A DNA stretch of 54,886 bases from Candidatus Roseilinea sp. (GCA_025055235.1 JANWYN010000066.1:1-54886), one strand, 5' to 3'. Counted from the first letter of the stretch, positions 32,340 through 43,577 are shown. Made by a program: numbers and translations. The notes: generated by a model not told the origin, from the letters alone.

Positions 32340-34847
32340 GTGGCGATCTGCAAAGCGCGCCCAGTGATGCGCACCCTGATCTTCCTTTTGTGCGTCGTTC
32401 TGGCATGCAGTAGCGGAGGAGCATGGGACGCTGCGACCGGCAGGTGGGCGCGCGCGCAATCACCCCTCACCCTTGCCGGCCCGTTGCCCAACGGCGGACT
32501 GTTCCCTCTAGGCGATGCGATCCGTGTGCGCGTCACGCCGGCTCCGACGTCCGTGACCTATCGCCTGACGGATGCCTATGGGCCGGCCGATTGGATGGTC
32601 AACGGCGACGTCTTCGAGGGCACGGGCATCGTTCAGCAAGATGCCGGCGGTACCTGGTTGCACTTGCCCACGGATCGCCTGACGCGCTACGGCTTCTATC
32701 GCCTCGACCTCTTCACGGATCGGGGCAACCTGACTAATCTCTACATCGGCCTGGTTGACCCGATCATCCCGCTCGGCCCGCATAACCGCTCACCGGTCGG
32801 CTTCATCATCGAGGTTGACCCTTACTCGGAGTTCGCAGCACAGATCGGGCACCTAGGAATCAAGTGGGTGCATTTCGACGTTCCGGTAAGCCGGAGCGAC
32901 GCCGGCAGCGTGCTCTGGGCGCTTTCAACGGCGGTGCAGACGTTCGTTAGCCAGGCCCTGGCCAACGATGTGACGCCGATCTTCAAGCTGATTGGCGGTG
33001 CGCCGCCGGGTGTAGCAAATTACAACAGCGCCTTCTACCAAAACCTGCGCAGCGTGGCGCTGGCATATCGCGACCAGGTGGACTACTGGATCGTGGGCAA
33101 CGAGATTGACGGCTGCGGCTGGTGGGATCCGTGCGATCCGGCGGTCTTCGTGACCTTTCTGCGCGGCGTCGCCCAAACCGTGCGCAGCGTAAACCCCGAC
33201 GCGCGCATCCTCGCCGCCGACCTGTATAAGGGCGATTCGACCACGCTGCGCGCGCTCTTGCAGGCGCAGCAGCAAGACCCTAGCTTTGTGCTCTTCGACG
33301 TTCTGACGGTGCATTATCTCGAAGAAGGCAGTGGTGAAAATCTCTCGCCCGACGGTTGCTGCGGCAGCATCAACGCCTATCGCCAGGTGATGCAAAGCTA
33401 CGGCATCGCGCGCCCGATTTGGAACACGGAGGCGCTTTCGCCGTTGCGCGGCGGCATCCATTGGCGCAGCGGTGAAACGAGCTACTTTCGCGGCGGCTTG
33501 GCCGTGCCGCTCCTCTCGCCGGCAAAGACCATCGTCGGCAACCTGGCCGTCGGTGCAGAGAAGGTGTTCTTCTACAGCTACAACTACGACCAGCGCCTGC
33601 TAGACGAGTACGGGAATCCCGGGCGCACGCTGACGGAGCGCGCGCTGGCCGTGCGCGCCTTGGCCGACCAGCTCCAAACGGCGACCTACCACAGCCGCCT
33701 GAGCGGCACGCCGTCCTTCGTCGAAGGGCACATCTTCAAGAACGGCGACGAGACCATCTTGGTGATCTGGAGCAACAACGCGAATCAGGACGTGGAGGCG
33801 ACGATCAACGGCGCAAACGGCGCGGTGCACCTATTTGACCCGCTGGGCAATGTGCATCCGCTCCGTGAGGTCAGCGGGCAGGTGCGTTTTCGCGTGCACT
33901 ATGAGCCGCAATACGTGCGCGGCTTTACCAACCTGCCCACAGTGACCTTTGGCAGCACGACGAACGACGCGCCTTACTTCACGTCGCAACCGATCACGAC
34001 GGCGAAGGTAGGGCGCAGCTACTTCTACAATGCCGACGCCTACGACCCTGACCCAACCGGTCAGCCGAATGCGCTGGTGCCGGTGTCGTATGCGCTCGTC
34101 CAAGGGCCGGCGGGCATGCAGGTGGACGGGGTGAGTGGCGCAGTCACCTGGCAGCCCTCCCAGCCCGGGCAGTTCGGTGTGCACCTGCGCGTGCGCGATG
34201 GACAGGGGTTGACGGCGACACAAACATTCACCATCTCGGTGGTTGGCTCGGCGCAAAACGCCGTGCCGCAAATCCTCTCGCGCCCGCGCACGGCGTTCGG
34301 CGCCGTCGGCGCGCCATTTGCCTCCAACGTCAACGCGACCGATCCGGACGACGGTGCGCTGAGCTACCAACTCGTGCAAGCGCCGGATTGGCTGGCCATT
34401 CACTCAGCCTCAGGGTTCATCTACGGGGTGCCACCGGTGACAGGGACATTCCCGGTGCGCGTCCGCGTCGTAGACGGGCAGGGCGCGCAGGCCGAGCAGA
34501 CATTCACGTTACAGATCGCTCCCGGAGCGTCCAACACGCCGCCCGTGATCCTCTCCGGACCGCAGGTGACGCCGTTGGCGACGATGGCCGTCGTGAGCTG
34601 GCAGACATCGCAACCTGCCAACAGCCGCGCGCGCCTTGGCCTGACCTGCGGCGCCTGGACGCAGACGGTTACGCTCGACGGTTGGCGCACATCGCACCAG
34701 GTAGTTCTCGGCGGCCTGACACCAAACACGAGTTACTGCTATGAGGTGCAATCGGTCAACGCCGCCGGCGCTTCGGACTGGCGCGGCGGCTCGTTTGTGA
34801 CGCAGGCACAAGAGGCGCGCCGCTATTTGCCCGCCGTGCAACGATAA
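32340..34847 (+). CDS. Secreted clan-A-like glycosidase with cadherin-like and FN3 domains
   Basis: About 835 residues from GTG 32340; an ATG at 32367 (MRTLIFLLCVVLACSS) is an alternative and opens a clean signal peptide. Residues 100-480 look like a (beta/alpha)8 glycosidase: Glu255 in WIVGNEIDG would be the acid/base and Glu364 in PIWNTEALSP the nucleophile, 109 residues apart as in GH-A enzymes (GH5/GH39-like). Two cadherin/He_PIG-type beta domains follow (about 545-650 and 650-740; YFTSQPITTAKVG, DPDDGALSYQLVQAPDWL). A fibronectin-type-III-like domain comes next (about 740-825). The protein ends RRYLPAVQR, a short tail that I recall from Chloroflexota secreted proteins. Substrate unknown. 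Confidence 0.78.
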   Translation: MAICKARPVMRTLIFLLCVVLACSSGGAWDAATGRWARAQSPLTLAGPLPNGGLFPLGDAIRVRVTPAPTSVTYRLTDAYGPADWMVNGDVFEGTGIVQQDAGGTWLHLPTDRLTRYGFYRLDLFTDRGNLTNLYIGLVDPIIPLGPHNRSPVGFIIEVDPYSEFAAQIGHLGIKWVHFDVPVSRSDAGSVLWALSTAVQTFVSQALANDVTPIFKLIGGAPPGVANYNSAFYQNLRSVALAYRDQVDYWIVGNEIDGCGWWDPCDPAVFVTFLRGVAQTVRSVNPDARILAADLYKGDSTTLRALLQAQQQDPSFVLFDVLTVHYLEEGSGENLSPDGCCGSINAYRQVMQSYGIARPIWNTEALSPLRGGIHWRSGETSYFRGGLAVPLLSPAKTIVGNLAVGAEKVFFYSYNYDQRLLDEYGNPGRTLTERALAVRALADQLQTATYHSRLSGTPSFVEGHIFKNGDETILVIWSNNANQDVEATINGANGAVHLFDPLGNVHPLREVSGQVRFRVHYEPQYVRGFTNLPTVTFGSTTNDAPYFTSQPITTAKVGRSYFYNADAYDPDPTGQPNALVPVSYALVQGPAGMQVDGVSGAVTWQPSQPGQFGVHLRVRDGQGLTATQTFTISVVGSAQNAVPQILSRPRTAFGAVGAPFASNVNATDPDDGALSYQLVQAPDWLAIHSASGFIYGVPPVTGTFPVRVRVVDGQGAQAEQTFTLQIAPGASNTPPVILSGPQVTPLATMAVVSWQTSQPANSRARLGLTCGAWTQTVTLDGWRTSHQVVLGGLTPNTSYCYEVQSVNAAGASDWRGGSFVTQAQEARRYLPAVQR

Positions 34848-35114
34848 AACGGGAGCCATCGCCGATGCATCATCGGCGCGGAACGGCGTCTGCGCACATG
34901 GCGCGAGATTTGTGCCCCTCCGGGCCTTTGGCTCGTGGCCAAGCCAAAGGCCACGGGGTCAAGGGACGGGAGTCCAGGCCTGTCGCAATACAGTGGCTGT
35001 CCAAAAGAAATTGACGCGCTGTAGGGCGCGCTCGCCGCAGCGCGCCGGAGGGGAACTTGCGCGGGAATGACGGGCAGTGGTGACGAGCGATGAGCTAATA
35101 TCGCCAGCTGAAAG
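34848..35114. other. Gap with palindromes, no gene
   Basis: Contains CGCCGATG/CATCGGCG (about 34861-34879) and a perfect GCCTTTGGCT/AGCCAAAGGC stem (34924-34951) that could end the glycosidase transcript although no T tract follows, then a GCGCGCT/AGCGCGC palindrome near 35028. No credible coding region. Confidence 0.5.
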
Positions 35115-35181
35115 CACACGGGCACGGAACGGCGTCCGCGCCCTACCGTGCGATGGTTTGCTCCTATCCACGAATGCACCC
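35115..35181 (-). repeat. MITE-like element, family 1, copy C (one end lost)
   Basis: In inverted orientation relative to copies A and B. The right end GAATGCACCC (35172-35181) and the internal block CGTCCGCGCCCTACCGTGCG match; the left GGGTGCATTC end is missing. It abuts the family 2 copy. Confidence 0.65.
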
Positions 35182-35182
35182 A

Positions 35183-35276
35183 GGTGTATTTCCCCCGCTG
35201 GGGGCAAAGCCGGCCGTATGCCGGCTTTGCCATGCGTTGCGCGCGGATTCATCCGCTGCGCAAATCGCAACGCCCC
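35183..35276. repeat. Dispersed intergenic repeat, family 2, copy 2
   Basis: Matches 3476-3570, including the hairpin CAAAGCCGG/CCGGCTTTG and the following CCATGCGTTGCGCGCGGATT block. Here it is joined directly to family 1 copy C, suggesting a composite element. Confidence 0.8.
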
Positions 35277-35404
35277 GTTAAAAAATGCACCCATCGCCGC
35301 GTAACTGTCCCTACAAGAAAAGTGCACCCGTTCGCTCGCATCATGAACATTGCCAGGCTATCACGCAGCAGCGCGCTGCAGCGCTCATCACCTTTTGTTG
35401 CGCC

Positions 35405-35436
35405 CATGCCCGCTTCGGGGTTGAATAGCGGGCATG
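35405..35436. promoter_or_regulatory. 10-bp palindrome over the SDR start codon
   Basis: CATGCCCGCT (35405-35414) and AGCGGGCATG (35427-35436) are perfect inverted repeats with a 12-nt spacer, and the second arm contains the ATG at 35434. It could be a start-codon-hiding RNA stem or a repressor operator. Confidence 0.6.
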
Positions 35437-36204
35437 AACGAAGTCTCATCCATTCCTGTCGCCGTGATCACCGGCGCAGCCGGCGGCATCGGCAAAGGCT
35501 GCGCGGCCCAGCTCGCCGCCGATGGCTATGCCGTGGTGATCGCCGACCTGCGCGGTGAGGCGGCGCAGGCGACCGTCGAGGCCTTCATCGCGCAGGGCCG
35601 GCCTGCTATCGCCGTGCAAGTGGACATCACCGACCCCGGCGCGTGCGCCGCGATGATCGCCCGCGCCGTCGAGGCGTTTGGCCGCGTGGACGTGCTGGTG
35701 AACAGCGCCGGCATCAGCAAGCCTGAACCGTCGCTCGACGTTTCGCCCGAAAACTGGCGGCGCATGATCGAAGTGCAGCTCAACGGCGTGTTCTTCGCCT
35801 CGCAGGCCGCCGGCCGGCAGATGGTCAAGCAAGGCTGGGGCGGCTGCATCGTGAACATCTCCTCGATCAACGCCGAAGCCGCCTTCCCCATGCGCACGGC
35901 CTACTCGTGCGCCAAGGCCGGCGTGAACATGATGACCAAGACGCTGGCCATCGAGTGGGCGCAGTATGGCATCCGCGTCAACGCCGTCGGGCCATGCCAC
36001 ACGGAGACTGAGATGACCGCAGAGAACATCCGGCGCGGCGCAGTGAGCGTGGACGTGCTGAAGAAGCGCATCCCGCTGGGCCGGCTGGCCAAGGTCGAAG
36101 ACGTAGCTAACGCGGTGTCCTTCCTGTGCTCGCCGAAAGCCGCCTTCATCACCGGCCACGCGCTCTATGTGGACGGCGGCTACCTGGCGTTCGGCTACTG
36201 GTGA
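35434..36204 (+). CDS. Short-chain dehydrogenase/reductase
   Basis: A 256-residue classical SDR: cofactor motif TGAAGGIGKG at about residues 12-21, NSAGIS near 90, catalytic Ser144, Tyr157 and Lys161, and C-terminal ITGHALYVDGGYLAFGYW. The sequence is close in type to glucose or 3-oxoacyl reductases; with neighbouring sugar enzymes and importers, a sugar or polyol dehydrogenase is a reasonable guess. It lies 5' of the first oligopeptide-type operon but is probably a separate transcript, since a strong promoter begins 5 bp after its stop. The ATG is inside a perfect palindrome. Confidence 0.85.
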   Translation: MNEVSSIPVAVITGAAGGIGKGCAAQLAADGYAVVIADLRGEAAQATVEAFIAQGRPAIAVQVDITDPGACAAMIARAVEAFGRVDVLVNSAGISKPEPSLDVSPENWRRMIEVQLNGVFFASQAAGRQMVKQGWGGCIVNISSINAEAAFPMRTAYSCAKAGVNMMTKTLAIEWAQYGIRVNAVGPCHTETEMTAENIRRGAVSVDVLKKRIPLGRLAKVEDVANAVSFLCSPKAAFITGHALYVDGGYLAFGYW

Positions 36205-36209
36205 AGCGT

Positions 36210-36238
36210 TTGACATCTGCGGACGCGATTTAGATAAT
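36210..36238 (+). promoter_or_regulatory. Strong promoter of oligopeptide operon 1
   Basis: TTGACA (36210-36215), a 17-bp spacer and GATAAT (36233-36238). The same hexamers and spacing occur at 43372-43400 before operon 2. The leader would be about 210 nt long. A GAAAC/GTTTC inverted repeat lies in it near 36370-36387. Confidence 0.8.
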
Positions 36239-36453
36239 TCAGCTCGCTGCATGTGGCAGCAATCTCGATCTGCCGGCTTGCCGGTTGCAGGCGCAGACGT
36301 TGAGCTCATTCGCCCCGCAGATGGACGCAAGCCGGATGTCCCAGGAGGTGATCGGCTAGCAGTCTAGACGAAACTTGACAACGTTTCCATTTCCAAACAG
36401 CATTGAGTTTCGAACGCGATTTCTGTCCTTGCATACTCATCAGGAGGAAACCC

Positions 36454-38247
<1,794 letters not shown>

Positions 38248-38288
38248 GTTGCATCGGGCCAAGCAGTTTAGGCAGGTTGGATGCTAAT

Positions 38289-38416
38289 GGGGAGTGAGGA
38301 GTCGGGAGTGGGGTCATTCCCGACTCCCGACTTCCCACTCCCGACACCTGACTGCCGACACCTGATCCCTAATCCCTGATCTCTGATTCCTGATTCCTGA
38401 TTCCCGACGCCCGACC
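38289..38416. repeat. Heptanucleotide array H4 (18 units) with internal stem
   Basis: Eighteen exact 7-bp units from GGGGAGT, GAGGAGT, CGGGAGT through TTCCCGA, CTCCCGA, CACCTGA, TCCCTGA to TTCCTGA and CGCCCGA, ending 2 bp before the permease ATG. AGTCGGGAGT (38300-38309) pairs with ACTCCCGACT (38323-38332). Confidence 0.92.
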
Positions 38417-39430
38417 ATGAGTGGCATGACGCGCGGATACATCATCCGCAGGATTCTGATGTGGGTGCTGACGGTGTGGCTCGGCGCCACGCTGATCTTC
38501 GCCATCCCGCGCCTCGCCCCCGGCGATCCGATCGCGGCGATGGTGTTGCGCATGTCGGCGCAAGGCCAGATTATCGAGAACAGCGCCGAGTTGATCCAGG
38601 CCTGGCGCGAACGGTTCGGCCTGGACGGGCCGTGGTATGTGCAATACATTAACTGGTTGCGCAACTGCCTGACGCTCGACTTCGGCTACTCGCTGACGCA
38701 ATTTCCGGCCAAAGTGTGGGAGATGATCTGGCGCGCGCTGCCATGGACGATCGCGCTCTTGACCTTCGCCGTGATCATCACCTTCTTCCTCGGCAACCTG
38801 ATCGGCGCGCTGCTGGGCTGGCGCCGCACGCCGGCGCTCGTGCGCAACCTGTTGCCGCTCACGCTCACGTTCTCCTCCATCCCGCCGTTCATCTTCGGGC
38901 TATTGCTGCTGTTCATCTTCGCCTACACGCTCGACCTCTTCCCCAACCAAGGGGCATACGATTCACGCAACCTTCAGCCCGGCCTGACCCTCGAGTTCAT
39001 CGCCAGCGCGATTCACCACGCCATCCTGCCCTCGATGGCCATCGTGCTTACCAGCATGGGCGGCTGGGCGCTGGGCATGCGCGGCATGATGATCACGACC
39101 GACGGCGAGGACTACATGATCCTGGCGCAGGCCAAGGGGCTGCGCACGCCGCGCTTGTTCCTCCGCTACGCCGTGCGCAACGCGCTGCTGCCACAGCTCA
39201 CCGCGTTGGCGCTTTCCCTCGGCCTCATCGTGGGCGGGTCGGTGCTGATCGAGACCTACTTCGTTTACCCCGGCGTGGGCTATCTGCTGTATTACAGCAT
39301 CACGAACGGCGATTACACACTGATGCAGGGCATCGTCTACATCTTGATTTTGACGACAGCGACGGCGGTGTTGATCATTGACTTGCTCTATCCGCTGATT
39401 GACCCACGGATCACCTATCAGAAGCGCTAA
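38417..39430 (+). CDS. Oligopeptide-type ABC permease (DppB type), operon 1
   Basis: A 337-residue membrane subunit with six hydrophobic segments. The N-terminus (YIIRRILMWVLTVWLGATLIFAIPRLAPGDP) is the standard DppB/OppB opening with its PGDP motif. The coupling loop DYMILAQAKGLRTPRLFLRYAVRNALLP matches the A-x-A-K-G-L...R-N family motif, and the end reads LIDLLYPLIDPRITYQKR. The ATG comes 2 bp after a 126-bp heptad array, with no normal Shine-Dalgarno sequence, so translation initiation or coupling here is unusual. It pairs with the permease at 39519. Confidence 0.94.
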   Translation: MSGMTRGYIIRRILMWVLTVWLGATLIFAIPRLAPGDPIAAMVLRMSAQGQIIENSAELIQAWRERFGLDGPWYVQYINWLRNCLTLDFGYSLTQFPAKVWEMIWRALPWTIALLTFAVIITFFLGNLIGALLGWRRTPALVRNLLPLTLTFSSIPPFIFGLLLLFIFAYTLDLFPNQGAYDSRNLQPGLTLEFIASAIHHAILPSMAIVLTSMGGWALGMRGMMITTDGEDYMILAQAKGLRTPRLFLRYAVRNALLPQLTALALSLGLIVGGSVLIETYFVYPGVGYLLYYSITNGDYTLMQGIVYILILTTATAVLIIDLLYPLIDPRITYQKR

Positions 39431-39518
39431 TCAAACGACTCAGAAGATAAATCAAATTCGAGATGCGCGCCCGGCTCTTCCAAGCGATCGGGCGCGCGAG
39501 CGAAACAAAGATGAACCG

Positions 39519-40442
39519 ATGGCGACACTGACTGCTGAACCTGTTGCTGCACAGCCGGCAAAGGCGACGCGCATCAACCGGTGGGATTCGCCCTGGCTCA
39601 ATCCCAAGCTCATCATCGGCCTGATCATGGTGCTGAGCGTCGCGCTGTCCGGCGTGATCGGCGGGATGTTCTGGGACTTGCGGCTCGCCCGCGTAGGCAC
39701 CTCGCCCCAGGACCTGCCGCCGGCGTTCATGCCGGGCGGGACGTGGGCGCACCCGCTCGGCACCGAGAACAGCGGCCGCGATATGCTGGCCGTCATCCTG
39801 ACCGGCGCGCCGCGCTCGTTCCGCATCGGGTTGATCGCGGCAACCATCGGCCTGCTGGTGGGTGTGGTGCTCGGTTGTGTGGCCGGCTTCCTGGGCGGTT
39901 GGGTGGACCGCGTGATCCTGATCGCGTCGGACGCCTGGATCACCATCCCCAGCCTGGCCGTGCTGATCGTGATCAGCGCCTTCGTCCGGCAGATCAGCGC
40001 CGAGACGATGGCGGTGCTGATCGCGATGTTCGCCTGGCCCGGCCCCACCCGCCTGATCCGCGCTCAGGTGCTCACGCTGCGCGAGCGCGGATACATTCGC
40101 ATGGCCCGGCTGTCCGGCGCGAACACGTTCGACGTGATCTTCCGCGAGATGATGCCGAACATGCTGCCTTATATCGCAGCCAGCTTCACCGGCAACGTGT
40201 CCGGCGCGATCCTGGCTTCGGCCGGCCTGGAGGCGCTCGGCCTCGGCCCGACGCGCATCCCCACGCTGGGCATGACGATCTTCTACGCCAACCAGGCCTC
40301 CGCCGTGATCCGCGGCATGTGGTGGTGGTGGGGCTTCCCCTTCCTGGTGCTGGCCATCATCTTCTCCGGCCTCTTCCTCATCGCCATCGGCCTGGATGAA
40401 GTGGCCAACCCGCGCCTGCGTGGCTTGCAGGTGAAGCAGTAA
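39519..40442 (+). CDS. Oligopeptide-type ABC permease (DppC type), operon 1
   Basis: A 307-residue partner permease. The family motif HPLGTENSGRDMLAVILTGAPRSF lies near residue 80 and is the DppC/OppC signature (LGTDxxGRDxxSR). The coupling loop RERGYIRMARLSGANTFDVIFREMMPNMLP is near 190-220. The C-terminus DEVANPRLRGLQ is typical. The ATG at 39519 is preferred; the frame runs 40 codons upstream through non-conserved sequence. An out-of-frame ATG at 39511 precedes it. No clear Shine-Dalgarno. Confidence 0.92.
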   Translation: MATLTAEPVAAQPAKATRINRWDSPWLNPKLIIGLIMVLSVALSGVIGGMFWDLRLARVGTSPQDLPPAFMPGGTWAHPLGTENSGRDMLAVILTGAPRSFRIGLIAATIGLLVGVVLGCVAGFLGGWVDRVILIASDAWITIPSLAVLIVISAFVRQISAETMAVLIAMFAWPGPTRLIRAQVLTLRERGYIRMARLSGANTFDVIFREMMPNMLPYIAASFTGNVSGAILASAGLEALGLGPTRIPTLGMTIFYANQASAVIRGMWWWWGFPFLVLAIIFSGLFLIAIGLDEVANPRLRGLQVKQ

Positions 40443-40461
40443 CAAGCCAAGAGTCAATAAC

Positions 40462-40541
40462 CGAGACGTAAAACGTAGGACGTAGGACGCAAGACGTTGG
40501 GCACAGGAGTGCAGAAGTCAGAGGTTAGAAGTCAGAGGTCA
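40462..40541. repeat. Heptanucleotide arrays H5a and H5b
   Basis: H5a (40462-40496) has five units: CGAGACG, TAAAACG, TAGGACG, TAGGACG and CAAGACG, the reverse complement of the H3 unit type. H5b (40513-40540) has AGAAGTC, AGAGGTT, AGAAGTC and AGAGGTC. H5b ends one base before the ATPase ATG at 40542. Confidence 0.85.
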
Positions 40542-41640
<1,099 letters not shown>

Positions 41641-41660
<20 letters not shown>

Positions 41661-42660
41661 AATTCGCGACGCAACGAAGGTCTACGGCGGCGGCCTGTTC
41701 GGCGGCGGCAGGAAGGTGGTCGCGCTGCAGGGCTTCAACTTGACGATTCACGAGAAGCCGGCCACCATCACCACCATCGCCGGCGAGAGCGGCAGCGGCA
41801 AAACCACGCTGGCCAACCTCGTGCTCGGCTTTCTGCAGCTCACCTCCGGACAAATCCTCTATAAGGGTGTGGACATCGCGGCGATGAACGCGCAGCAGCG
41901 GTTCGAATACCGGCGCGAGGTGCAAGCCGTCTTTCAAGACCCCTACGAGGTCTATAACCCGTTCTACCGCGTCAAGCACATCTTCGAGCTGGCCATCAGC
42001 CGGTTCAAGCTGGCCGACAACAAGCGCGACGCGCGCGAGATGATCGAGGACGCGCTGCGCGTGGTCGGCATGCGCGGCGAGGAGGTGCTGGAGAAATACC
42101 CGCACCAGCTCAGCGGCGGCCAGCGCCAGCGCATGATGGTCGCCCGGGCGTATATGCTCAAGCCGCGCATCATCGTGGCCGACGAGCCGGTCTCGATGGT
42201 GGATGCCTCGCTGCGCGCGATGATCCTGGACATCATGCTGCACCTGCGCAACGACTACGGCATCTCCTTCCTCTACATCACGCACGACTTGAGCACGGCC
42301 TACCAGATCGGCGACGACATCTACGTGCTGTATCAAGGACTGGTAGCAGAGAGGGGCGACACGGCCAAGGTCATCGAGAACCCACGCCACCCGTATGTGC
42401 AGTTGCTCGTCAATTCGATTCCCGTGCCCGACCCCGAGGTGAAGTGGGATACGAACTTGAGGCTGCCGTCCGAGGAAGAGATGCGCGCCAGTGTGGCCAG
42501 CGGGTGCCGCTTCTACCCACGTTGCCCGCAGCGCATGGATCGCTGCCTGAAGGCAGTCCCGCCGCTCTATGCAATCGAGGCGCGACATGAGGCAGCATGC
42601 TATCTATACGAGGGTGAAGTAGCGACGCTTCCAAAGTCCCCGGCGGCCGCGGAAGCGTGA
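41641..42660 (+). CDS. Oligopeptide-type ABC ATPase (DppF type), operon 1
   Basis: A 339-residue second ATPase of the importer. Walker A is GESGSGKTT, the Q-loop VFQDPYEVYNPF, signature LSGGQRQRMMVARA, Walker B IIVADEPVSMVDASLR and the switch His THDLSTAYQIGDD. The end carries ASGCRFYPRCPQRMDRC, the Cys-containing DppF extension. It starts 20 bp inside the previous gene with AAGGAGG upstream of its ATG, so the pair is translationally coupled and the ATPases are made in equal amounts. Confidence 0.93.
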
Positions 42661-42672
42661 GTGGAGAGTGAT

Positions 42673-43206
42673 ATGAATCAGGCAAGACTCAAGTCCATTC
42701 TTGCAGCGGTATGCATCGCAGGATTGTTGGCAGCTTGCGGCGAGGGCGAGGGAAGCGGCCTGGACGACCGTCCGTTGCCCACCCCGATCATCCCCACGCC
42801 CACGCGCATCTCGCCGGAGCAACTGGCGCAGCAGAGCGCGGAGAGCGCCGGCTACTCCCTCAAGGCGTTGGCGATCGAGGACCCCGCGCAAGCCGCATCC
42901 GGCTTCCAGCTCCAGCCCGATACGCGCCTGGTCGCCGTGCAGGTGGAACTGGGCAACGAAACCTCCGACGACGCAATGCCGGTAGATCTAACGAACGCAG
43001 TCGTCGCCGACGAAAACGGCATCACGTATAACGCCGTCGCCGGCGCATACGCAAACGAGCTCCAACCTACCGAACTCAAGAAAGGCGAGCGCGCCTCCGG
43101 CTGGATCGGCTTCGTCGTGCCGAAGGACGCGAAGCTGAAGACCATCACCTACCGCATCGGCCTGATCAGTACGATTGCGCTGACGGCGGATCTACCGACG
43201 CAGTGA
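42673..43206 (+). CDS. Lipoprotein with DUF4352-like domain
   Basis: A 177-residue exported lipoprotein: lysine near the start, hydrophobic core, lipobox LLAAC (Cys near residue 22), then a Pro/Thr linker. The remaining 110 residues form one beta-sandwich-like domain (TRLVAVQVELGNETSDDAMPV, then GERASGWIGFVVPKDAKL), the pattern of DUF4352/telomeric-repeat-like extracellular domains. It starts 12 bp after the ATPase gene with GGAG upstream, so it belongs to the same operon. It could help at the cell surface with the transported compound, but the role is unknown. Confidence 0.78.
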   Translation: MNQARLKSILAAVCIAGLLAACGEGEGSGLDDRPLPTPIIPTPTRISPEQLAQQSAESAGYSLKALAIEDPAQAASGFQLQPDTRLVAVQVELGNETSDDAMPVDLTNAVVADENGITYNAVAGAYANELQPTELKKGERASGWIGFVVPKDAKLKTITYRIGLISTIALTADLPTQ

Positions 43207-43238
43207 AACAGGCAGGCCGCTTGCAGCCGGCCGGCACA

Positions 43239-43357
43239 GCGCGGGTGCATTTTGCGTATAGGGGCAAACGGAGGCAAAACATCGTGCGGTAGGACGCGGG
43301 CGCATCATTCCGCGCCTGTGACTGCACATCTGCCCTTGCTGGCGAATGCACCCGCGC
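43239..43357. repeat. MITE-like element, family 1, copy B
   Basis: A 119-bp element with 13 of 14 matching terminal inverted repeats (GCGCGGGTGCATT and its complement). The interior shares the order GGGCAA, GG.CAAAAC, TCG, GCGG.CGCA, TTCCGCGCC with copy A. It separates operon 1 from the promoter of operon 2. Confidence 0.82.
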
Positions 43358-43371
43358 AGCGCCATAATTTC

Positions 43372-43400
43372 TTGACAAGCTTTGTTTGGTTCGCGATAAT
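43372..43400 (+). promoter_or_regulatory. Strong promoter of oligopeptide operon 2
   Basis: TTGACA (43372-43377), a 17-bp spacer and GATAAT (43395-43400), the same hexamers and spacing as at 36210-36238. The leader would be about 180 nt. Confidence 0.82.
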
Positions 43401-43554
43401 CCTGCGTAGTGCCGCAGCATCGTCGTAGAACATTTGTCAATCCCGTGACACGAGGAGGAATGCCTACACGCTGAAAGCGAGCTCCACAAACCGCAAAATC
43501 GCATGACCCATCAGCCCAGACTACCGTTCGCTGTTCACTTCTCATGATCCGTGT

Positions 43555-43577
43555 CCTAAATCTCATTTAGGAGGAGA
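43555..43577 (+). promoter_or_regulatory. Hairpin that includes the Shine-Dalgarno of operon 2
   Basis: CCTAAAT (43555-43561) and ATTTAGG (43565-43571) pair around CTC, and the last AGG is the first half of the AGGAGGAG ribosome-binding site. An AT-rich 7-bp stem could limit initiation at low temperature or when unbound. Confidence 0.55.

Noticed and set aside
36375..36403. Second TTGACA (36375-36380) in the operon 1 leader
   Set aside because: The sequence at -10 distance (CAGCAT) is poor, and a much better promoter lies at 36210-36238; the flanking GAAAC/GTTTC repeat remains only a possible operator.
43460..43474. Four-codon upstream frame (ATG CCT ACA CGC TGA) after AGGAGGA in the operon 2 leader
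   Set aside because: The purine tract touches the ATG, leaving no proper spacing; a leader peptide is possible but unsupported.
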